From Epiperipatus broadwayi (taxonomy: Eukaryota; Onychophora; Udeonychophora; Euonychophora; Peripatidae): a stretch of DNA of 64,000 nt. Numbering within the stretch: the stretch's first letter is position 1; every line of letters begins with the position of its first letter. The notes beneath the pieces are model-generated. The model was not told the origin of the DNA. It saw only the letters and a list, made by a program, of their open reading frames with translations, and made no database searches. Where the stretch lies: contig JAQFVV010006453.1 in assembly GCA_028023455.1 (NCBI GenBank), positions 438,001-502,000 of the forward strand, written 5' to 3'. The position numbers were made by a program, and so were the translations under genes. This document shows, in pieces, positions 57,480-64,000 of this stretch.

Positions 57480-58265
57480 TTTATGATCCACTTGTGTATA
57501 CATATTATAAATATAAGTTAAATTTTACATAGTAAAATGTAGGTGAACATGACCTCAATAACAATAGCATTAAAATATTTTTTCTCCATAGATGACCACA
57601 TCCTATTTCTGACAAATTCAGATTAATTTTGAACCTGTAATCTCTAGCCAAAAATATTAACATCCATTTATTTATAACTGTTGAAATTATAACTGCATCT
57701 GTTAAAAAAAGCTCTCAAATCTATTTGGGATTGGAAATTTCAAGATGTATCTAGTATGGCTTATGGGCATAGTAGGATTTTTCTCACCTCCTATGCTAAA
57801 AGGTTTTTTTATGTTTTATGAGAATATTTATATATTATAGATATTTTGTATTTTAATGAAAGTAAATATGTATTATAAATATTTTTTCAATATTACAAAA
57901 TTCTACATTATGAAAAATATATATCCTTAAAGAAGAATGCTTCATAGTTGAAGCTGCATTAAAAATAATAATCAGCAATGCAATACTTTTTATCAATGCT
58001 ACCAGTAAAATAAAAAAATGTATAATTTTTTGTGAAAATAAATATAAATAATTGCTTAGGTTTATCAATAACTATTTATTTAATATCCATATTGAAACTA
58101 TATACAGGCTTACATATATACTTCATATCAGTAATTTAAAAATTATAAGACATTGTAAAAAGTAAAGATTTTATTTAAAAATTTTAATAAATAAAAGTTA
58201 TATATATATTATATGCACAGATAAATGTATATAGTAGGAGTAATTATAAAGTTATATTTTACATT
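57480..58265. other. A+T-rich stretch, nothing recognised
   Basis: No repeat partner, ORF or motif was seen. Confidence 0.45.
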
Positions 58266-58270
58266 AATTT

Positions 58271-58527
58271 AAATAATATTTTTCTAAATCGCATGTTGTT
58301 AATAAATTTGTAATAATTGAAAGTTTGCTAATCTTTCACATGCACAATTGTCTCTCAGACAGCCAATCAGATTTTAAACAGCTGTCTTAAGAATGAAGCG
58401 ATCATTCTTAAGACAGCTGTTTAAAATCTGATTGGCTGTCTGAGAGACAATTGTGCATGTGAAAGATTAGCAAACTTTCAATTATTACAAATTTATTAAC
58501 AACATGTGATTTAGACAAATATTATTT
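58271..58527. repeat. Near-perfect 257-bp palindrome
   Basis: Arms 58271-58396 and 58402-58527 (126 bp each) are inverse copies with only about two mismatches, around the 5-nt loop AGCGA. The arms include TCTTAAGACAGCTGT-type and GGCTGTCTGAGAGACAAT sequences. A direct-orientation partial copy of the right arm lies at 58842-58977. The high identity implies a recent origin or gene conversion. Confidence 0.9.
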
Positions 58528-58681
58528 ACATACGTTGCTGATAAATTATATTAACATCTAGAAAATGGCGGTGTAGTAAATCTGAGATTTCGCATCGTAA
58601 TATCTTATATTAATAACACAATGAATGATAAGTGTATATGTTTATATATTCAAGCTTTCAGGCCAAGATGCTTAATATTGG

Positions 58682-58683
<2 letters not shown>

Positions 58684-58769
<86 letters not shown>
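58684..58769. repeat. (TA)n microsatellite
   Basis: About 85 bp of TA with a single CA interruption near 58735, between the palindrome and its third copy. Confidence 0.95.
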
Positions 58770-58773
<4 letters not shown>

Positions 58774-58841
58774 TATGTTGAGAAAAGGTTGGTATCATCC
58801 TTTTTTTTATCAAAATCTCTGTTATGTATCGAAGCCTGATT

Positions 58842-58977
58842 ATTCTTAAGACAGCTATGTAAAATCTGATTGGCTGTCTGAGAGACAATCGCGCATGTGA
58901 AAGATTAGAAAACTTTCAATTATTACAAATTTATTAACAAATTCATTAACAACATACGATTTAGACAAATGTTATTA
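58842..58977 (+). repeat. Third copy of the palindrome arm
   Basis: ATTCTTAAGACAGCTATGTA, GGCTGTCTGAGAGACAAT, GTGAAAGATTAGAAAACTTT and ACAAATTTATTAACAAATTC, then CATACGATTTAGACAAATG. Same orientation as the right arm of 58271-58527, with more differences and a 10-bp internal duplication. Confidence 0.85.
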
Positions 58978-58984
58978 ATTTAAA

Positions 58985-59700
58985 ATAAAGTAGTTTTTAA
59001 AAATTGTAAAAGTATAAATTTAATCTAGAAGTATGTTAAAATCAAAAGGTATTTTTCATGTTAATAATTAGAAGTGGAAATGACATTGTAAAAACTAATT
59101 AAAATGCTTGTTTAAAAATATGATGTTATACTATGGATTAAATGAGTTTTTATCATTAAAAATATGAGATGTTGAAAGTTAAACACTTCATATTATCATT
59201 TGTTAATATACATTGCTCATCACTTATTCAATTTAATATATGTTATTTGTTAAACAAACGTGATTTTACAATTTAATTTATACAATTCTCTGATATTCAA
59301 TCTCATTATTAGTCCACTGCTTATTTAATATGTTTAATTCTTCATGATTCATACTTACCAATAGTGCAAGACTGACCACATCTGATTGTAAACAAGAACT
59401 CTATATTTCACTGTACATTTAACTTTTTGTGCAAACAAAAATTATTTTGGAAAAAAAAAGAGATCATTAACCTTTGTGATGGCCAATATTTTATTGGACT
59501 AGTAAGGTAAAAGTGTAAACTTTTAATTGGTCAAAATCACACTCAAGCCTCAAATTATGTTTGTCTTTTAATATTATATTCACTTGACTTTCGTTTGTAA
59601 AATGTATATTAATAATTTGTCAGGTTATCAAAGTGAATGAAAGTTTTTTCAAAAGTAAATTTCTATTTATTTATTAAAATAGTTAAGATTTTACTTCATT
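58985..59700. other. A+T-rich stretch, nothing recognised
   Basis: GGCCAATATTTTATTGGAC near 59480 and AATTGGTCAAAATC near 59525 are CCAAT-like, but no gene follows. Confidence 0.4.
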
Positions 59701-59892
59701 AACGCTTAAATAAATTAATATATATATATGTGCTCTGCGCACAGGTAATGAAGCTATTAATAAATTGTCAAAATTTTTACTGCCAAGCGCTTTCGGGACA
59801 GTCTACAGTCCCATATTCATGGCGAGTTATTCTGTTAATAACTGTAAAACTATGCAAATTTTATGCAAATTTATGTGCAGATGTTACATGGA

Positions 59893-60534
59893 CTATTTAC
59901 AAGATAGGGAATAGCAGGCTTCTCTTCTGTTGATTGCCGATGGGTCAGCCGCAATGAAGTAAGCTTCCCTAACTTTACGTTTGGTGTCGTTTGTTTCAGA
60001 GCAAACGACATTGGCTGTGGTAGGTAGAAAAGCATGTCCAGAGTTTCTCTCATGTTCAACAAAAATCGAATTACCTTCATACTTTGTTTTGCTTTTATTG
60101 TAAAGGTATCGGTGTTGAGCTACTCTGGTGGCAATGTTAGTTTTGGTCTCTCCATAATATGTTGCTATACAATTTCTTTGGGGGCAGGTAATTTTGTACA
60201 CAATTTGAGGGGTGAGTTCAGGTTTGATCCTGTCTTTGGTATTATTTATCAGTCTATTGGTGTTGGGAGGTGAACAGAAGGTGACTTCAAAGTCACATGA
60301 TAGTTGATTAATAAGGCTTTTAGCTGTAGAGTGAACGTATGGGATTAAGATTCTTGGTTTGTTTTCTTTCTTGTGGTTTATTTTATAGAAAAATTTGTTG
60401 ACTTTTCTGTTGATGGATGAATAAGTGTGTTCTATTTTCTTTAAATCAGTTATATAAATGATGAGATTTTTTTTTATCTGCCTCATATTTTCACAAGTTA
60501 TGGTTCCTAAACATGAATGAAGAGAGGGATGCAA
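59893..60534 (-). CDS. Penelope-like GIY-YIG endonuclease domain (partial ORF, 213 codons)
   Basis: This is the longest open frame in the window. Residues 1-100 are a linker with ILIPYV.S..SLINQL.CDFEVTF, typical of the region between RT and nuclease in Penelope-like elements. From about residue 110, VYKITCPQRNCIATYYGETK gives the GIY strand, a CPQRNC knuckle and YYG for YIG. TRVAQHRYL holds the conserved Arg, and FVEHERNSGHAF the H-E-x-TGH-like block. The frame ends REAYFIAADPSAINRREACYSL. It opens about 15 codons further upstream (RRTHTNLHPSL) behind a TGA, so the listed start (TTG) is not real. The intact nuclease core suggests a fairly recent copy, but the RT is missing. Confidence 0.8.
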   Translation of the reverse strand: MHPSLHSCLGTITCENMRQIKKNLIIYITDLKKIEHTYSSINRKVNKFFYKINHKKENKPRILIPYVHSTAKSLINQLSCDFEVTFCSPPNTNRLINNTKDRIKPELTPQIVYKITCPQRNCIATYYGETKTNIATRVAQHRYLYNKSKTKYEGNSIFVEHERNSGHAFLPTTANVVCSETNDTKRKVREAYFIAADPSAINRREACYSLSCK

Positions 60535-60539
60535 GTTTG

Positions 60540-60723
60540 TGTGAGTGCGGCGCGTAAGAATTAGGGTTTGTCAAGCCTCTTACTTCCAAAGGTTTGACTA
60601 CCATTTGGTAGTCCAGCTTATCTATATTTTTGCTAACACATATGCCAAGGTATTTAACCTGTTTGTCTTGATTTTCCCAAGTAGTAGTAAAAGTAAGCTT
60701 GGTATTATTATGGAGGCTATTGC
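60540..60723 (-). pseudogene. Penelope-like RT C-terminal remnant
   Basis: The minus strand reads WENQDKQVKYLGICVSKNID, then LDYQMVVKPLEVRG. A YLGI block after the catalytic core is normal for reverse transcriptases. It is cut off at the inverted arm and shifted relative to the nuclease frame. Confidence 0.55.
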
Positions 60724-61009
60724 GAAGAGACCAAAACTAACATTGCCACCAGAGTAGCTCAACACCGATACCTTTACAATAAAACCAAAACAAAGTATGA
60801 AGGTAAATCGATTTTTGTCGAACATGAGAGAAACTCTGGACATGCTTTATTACCTACCACAGCCAGTGTCGTTTGCTCTGAAACAAATGACACCAAACGT
60901 AAAGTTAGGGAATCTTACTTCATTGCGGCTGACCCATTGGCAATCAACAGAAGAGAGGCCTGCTATTCCCTATCTCGTAAATGGTCCACGTAACATCGGC
61001 ATATAAATT
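60724..61009 (+). pseudogene. Penelope-like GIY-YIG C-terminus (inverted arm)
   Basis: The plus-strand counterpart of the nuclease C-terminal half is read across small shifts: TKTNIATRVAQHRYLYNKTK, then FVEHERNSGHALLPTTASVV and RKVRESYFIAADPLAINRRE. It lacks the GIY strand. Apparent frames named from this segment in other phases are shadows. Confidence 0.7.
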
Positions 61010-61179
61010 TGCATAAAATTTGCATAGTTTTACAGTTATTAACAGAATAACTCGCCATGAATATGGGACTGTAGACTGTCCCGAAAGCGCTTGGCAGTAA
61101 AAATTTTGACAATTTATTAATAGCTTCATTACCTGTGCGCAGGGCACATATATATATATTAATTTATTTATTAAAAAAT

Positions 61180-63350
61180 ATTCGATAGTGGCAAATTTAA
61201 AAACAAAAGTTAGTAACCAATTAAAAAGAGTTGCTGACATAAATTATTTCTTTGACAGTTTTATGTTATGGAAAAGTAAATACTTTTTTGCTAAAATCTT
61301 AAATATTTTTCTAAAATAATTTTATTTTTAGTTTATTTTTAGCATATTTTATGAAAATAATTTATAATTTGTCAAAAAATACTTTTGAAATGGTCTAAAA
61401 CATTTGTTTATCATTTTCGTAGCATTTTTCTTTGATTAGGTGGTTTTCTTTGTCATTGACAACTAATAAAAATGTCCTTGATGGCCAAGAGCCAATCTTC
61501 ATGAAACTTATTTCTTTGTTAAAGCTTTACTGGCAGTTTTATTGATTTTTTTACTTGTAAAATAATTCAAGAGAGGGCAGCATCTTACAGAACTTTTTAA
61601 AACCTTTCCAATGATGGTAAAATCTTAAGCATAGCATTATAAATGACGAAATTCGAGTGACGTCAAGCGGATGCGAGTCAACTCGTAAGGTTCGGCACAA
61701 AGGTTAATTAACTTTTTAAGGAGATAAATATCTGATATAATGTAGCTAAAAACAGGCTGTTATTTTGTAAATCCAGGTCAAAAATACAAACATCTGCAAA
61801 TAAGATATTGGTCAAATAAACCATGGACCACAATGGAGTTTCTGGTGTTATCTATAGCCAATTGATTAAAGGAACAAAAAGATGAGTGATGGATCTGAAG
61901 TTTACTAATAATCTATCCCTAGTGATTAACGATTATTATTCTTCTGTTATTCTGTGATTCTGCTATTTGGGATTATTATTATTCTCACACAGCTATTGCT
62001 ATATTATTCCACTGTGTGCCTTAATTATTTTGCTATTCACAGTTAGAAAATCATAATTATATTTGTTTGTTTAGTTTGAAGTCATGCAGGAGTAGAAAAG
62101 CCATCACTTGCTTTGTTCTGTCAAATGGCAGAGCACAAGCTGGAAATCCATTGCCAAGTCCAGGAGTAAAAGCTATCAACTAATGGAGAAACTACCTGAA
62201 CATCTGTCTATGATGTGTTAACCTTATCGGATTTCTAAAACTACAGGAAGAAATCAGCTGTTAAGCCAAAAATAAATACTGCTGAAGCATCGTAATTAAA
62301 TTGAAATCATGATTTAAACCTTTATCCACCATGGCTATGGTTCAAAAGATAATCTCTGCAAAATAAACCACTAAGAGAGTGAATGTGATATATGCTGAAA
62401 TAATAGATATGAATTTTTAGTGAATCTCTAGTTAATTATTATTTATCTCCTATCTAGTGAAAATATGTTAGTAAATAATTATTTCTTTAATCTGTGTATG
62501 AGCATGGGTGGCAAGATATTGTTGTATCGTTTTCTTTATAAATGCCATCTCTTAAAGTAATAAGTTTATCTAAATCAGTTAAAATATAATTTAACAATCT
62601 TTGGCCATACTAGTAATGATTTGTATGTAAATTAAGCTAGTCAATTCCATTTTATTTAAATAAAAAAAATGTTAAATCTGCAAATTAGTAAATTAAGAAT
62701 GAAGTTTAATCATGTTGCATAGACAGGCTGGATTAAGGTTGTATTTATTTGTATGAATAGATTTCAGTTTGAGCAAACTATCCTTTTGTTTTGAGGAAAT
62801 ATAACTGGTAGAAATAAATTGCTGTCAGCAGTCAATTTAGGTTATGCTAGTTATATATGAAACTCATTCTTATGTAATGCTTTAGTGATAAATGATTGTA
62901 AAACCATTTGCAGATTGTTGGCCTCTTATTTTTATTATTTGTTTAGTGTGGTGATGCGCAGTAGATAACAATTTCTTACCATAGATTATTTATATGCTTT
63001 ATCTTCACACATGCCTTGCTGCAATACATTTGTGACTGCCAGTAATTCATACAAGCTATACCATATGCTCTAAGCAATAGTATGCAGTAAAAGTTAATTC
63101 CTACCATTTGAGTATACTTTATACATGTATTTATTTTTGTTCATAAAGTATTGTCATACAGATGTTATTCCCTGTATGTTACAATTATTTTATTATCATA
63201 ATTACTTACCAATATCATGGCCTGATGTTGATCACAGCAGTCAATTAACTAAATCGTTCATAAGTTATTTATTTTGGTTTATAATATTATCATCATTTTT
63301 CAGCTAATCTTAGAATGATGTTAATAAAATGTGTGAGTGATTAGGAGTCT
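61180..63350. other. Stretch with CpG-containing patch, no gene recognised
   Basis: 61640-61700 is unusually CpG-rich for the window and includes TGACGTCA. 62080-62240 is less A+T-rich. All frames are closed and no repeat partner is seen. Confidence 0.35.
61658..61665. promoter_or_regulatory. Perfect cAMP-response-element palindrome
   Basis: TGACGTCA within CGAGTGACGTCAAGCGGATG, the only CpG cluster nearby. Binding of CREB/ATF-type factors is family knowledge. No promoter can be attached to it. Confidence 0.25.
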
Positions 63351-63364
63351 ATGTAATAGATTGT

Positions 63365-63545
63365 GATCTATTCAGTGTTCTCAGATCCAAGGCTCCTCAC
63401 TGACGAAGGCCACAAGCCAGAAACTAGTCTGGGGATATTGGATGAATAGGCAACAGGAGGGGATTTTATGCACAAGCCTTCTGGCATCCATTGATTACTC
63501 TAGCTTGCTGTGTGTGGCAATATGTATAGTGAGTTTGCCTGTTGT
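63365..63545 (+). mobile_element. Family A ribozyme element (copy A7)
   Basis: A single plus-strand unit: a short leader (TTCAGTGTTCTCAG), hammerhead, then GGATTTTATGCACAAGCC, TCCATTGATTACTCTAGC and GAGTTTGCCTGTT, where similarity to other family A copies fades. No inverted arm and no clear target duplication. Confidence 0.7.
63385..63443 (+). ncRNA. Type I hammerhead ribozyme motif, best-supported family A fold
   Basis: Outer stem I ATCCAA (63385-63390) pairs with TTGGAT (63438-63443). Internal loop GGC faces TA. Inner stem I TCCTCA (63394-63399) pairs with TGGGGA (63430-63435, one G-U). Core CTGACGA is 63400-63406, stem II GGC-cacaa-GCC (63408-63418), core GAAA (63420-63423), stem III palindrome ACTAGT (63423-63428), and cleavage is after C63429. 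All invariant bases are present. Stem II GGC/GCC here against AGC/GCT in other copies is a compensatory pair, good evidence for selection on RNA structure. Confidence 0.85.
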
Positions 63546-63549
63546 AATT

Positions 63550-64000
63550 TTAATATTCTAAATATTATCAAATATTAATTGTTTAAAAGTGGTTAAGCTT
63601 TATACTACCATCTACAATGTCTGTGCATAATCTAAATTATTACATAAAAATAAAATAATAATAGGATTTATAAATGTTTATGTCGCATAAGTGAATTTGT
63701 CAAAAGTAATAAGTCAAGTAAGTAAAGTTACGCCAATTGTGTGTGTGTTAATTTCTAATGTATATACATGAATAATTTGTATGTTTTATTCTTTTGTTAG
63801 AATTTTATCATTATTCACAATCAATAATTTAAAGAGAGTGGATAAGACTCACTCGTTTCTTCCTGATCTTAGCAGCCTGAAAAAGTAAAAAAATCTGTGA
63901 TGTCATTGTGGAATGCACATGTAGATTGCTCTCAGGTGATTTTAATGTGGGTTGCACAATTCTGTCAGTTACAGTATATATATATATATTAAAAATAACT
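63550..64000. other. A+T-rich stretch, nothing recognised
   Basis: No frames or shared repeats, apart from a short (TA)n at the end of the window. Confidence 0.45.

Larger units (their letters stand above)
59706..61171 (-). mobile_element. Penelope-like element with inverted 3' ends (locus 3)
   Basis: Arms at about 59706-60154 and 60724-61171 are inverse copies some 448 bp long with few differences. The outer ends are TAAATAAATTAATATATA and GTGCTCTGCGCACAG, with inverse (one change, CGCAGGGCAC). The minus-strand copy runs further in and encodes the GIY-YIG protein. The plus-strand copy carries only its last ~95 codons. (TA)n sits at both outer ends, as in the relic at 14.29 kb. Identity between the arms is higher than with the 14.3 kb copy, so this pair formed later or has been homogenised. 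Confidence 0.85.

Noticed and set aside
57339-57521. 60-codon frame of alternating Ile and Tyr
   Set aside because: It is the translation of (TA)n microsatellites inside two palindromes.
58658-58888. 76-codon minus-strand frame with a long Ile-Tyr run
   Set aside because: It spans the (TA)n tract at 58684-58769; no conserved sequence on either side.
59780-59830. GCGCTTTCGGGAC stretch in the Penelope 3' end as a ribozyme
   Set aside because: It contains GAAA on the minus strand but CTGTAGA where CTGANGA is required, and no hammerhead pairing could be drawn.
59730-59933. 67-codon frame and its mirror at 60944-61240
   Set aside because: Antisense or out-of-phase reading of the Penelope 3' UTR arms.
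60545-60843. Frames opposite the Penelope locus
   Set aside because: They are antisense shadows of the nuclease and RT remnants.
1-64000. CRISPR arrays, rRNA genes and functional tRNA genes
   Set aside because: No regular spaced repeats, no rRNA-like conserved segments, and the only tRNA-like sequences belong to SINEs or weak A-box matches.

Overview
The window looks like A+T-rich intergenic or intronic DNA from an invertebrate animal. By eye it is about three-quarters A+T, with long (TA)n microsatellites and poly-A/T runs. The longest open frame is 213 codons and belongs to a retroelement. I see no operon-like layout, no ribosome binding sites and no confident host gene. The repeat set (Penelope-like elements with GIY-YIG endonuclease, RTE-like endonuclease/reverse-transcriptase LINEs, a Ty3/Gypsy element, a Merlin DNA transposon, tRNA-derived SINEs) points to a metazoan. 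A mollusc or other spiralian is a guess I cannot confirm.

Layout. 0-8 kb: decayed LINE fragments and fold-back elements, including families A and B. 8-13 kb: mostly featureless, with one copy of a ~0.85 kb dispersed repeat at 10.8-11.7 kb. 13-18.4 kb: LINE debris, a family B element with an excellent hammerhead ribozyme, a Penelope 3' fragment, two tandem duplications, a second type of hammerhead ribozyme at 17.27 kb and a Penelope-like element with inverted ends. 18.4-26.3 kb: the least repetitive part, with a few weak exon or promoter candidates. 26.3-28.2 kb: a 1.2 kb nested palindrome of family A with several ribozyme copies, then a LINE 3' end. 29-34.6 kb: a SINE, family C and B copies and a second inverted Penelope locus. 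35.3-40.2 kb: two minus-strand LINE remnants, a SINE and an LTR-like segment. 41.9-47.6 kb: an internally deleted Ty3/Gypsy element with both LTRs and a 5-bp target duplication, a second copy of the 0.85 kb repeat carrying a SINE, and a single family A ribozyme element. 49.3-50.8 kb: a decayed Merlin transposon with ~95-bp inverted repeats and an 8-bp target duplication. 52-55.6 kb: fold-back, LINE, SINE, and a LINE interrupted by family B. 57-61.2 kb: AT-cored palindromes, a 257-bp near-perfect palindrome and the best Penelope locus. 63.4 kb: a family A element with the best-supported ribozyme fold.

Main result. Two fold-back families (A and B) that look like MITEs carry type I hammerhead ribozyme motifs with a minimal palindromic stem III. 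Several insertions have 10-13 bp target duplications. Each fold-back has one full 3' end and one truncated inverted end, and two large copies hold ribozymes repeated in tandem about 434 nt (A) and 373 nt (B) apart. This is what retroposed, ribozyme-processed RNA (retrozyme-like or Penelope-derived) would leave, rather than cut-and-paste transposition.
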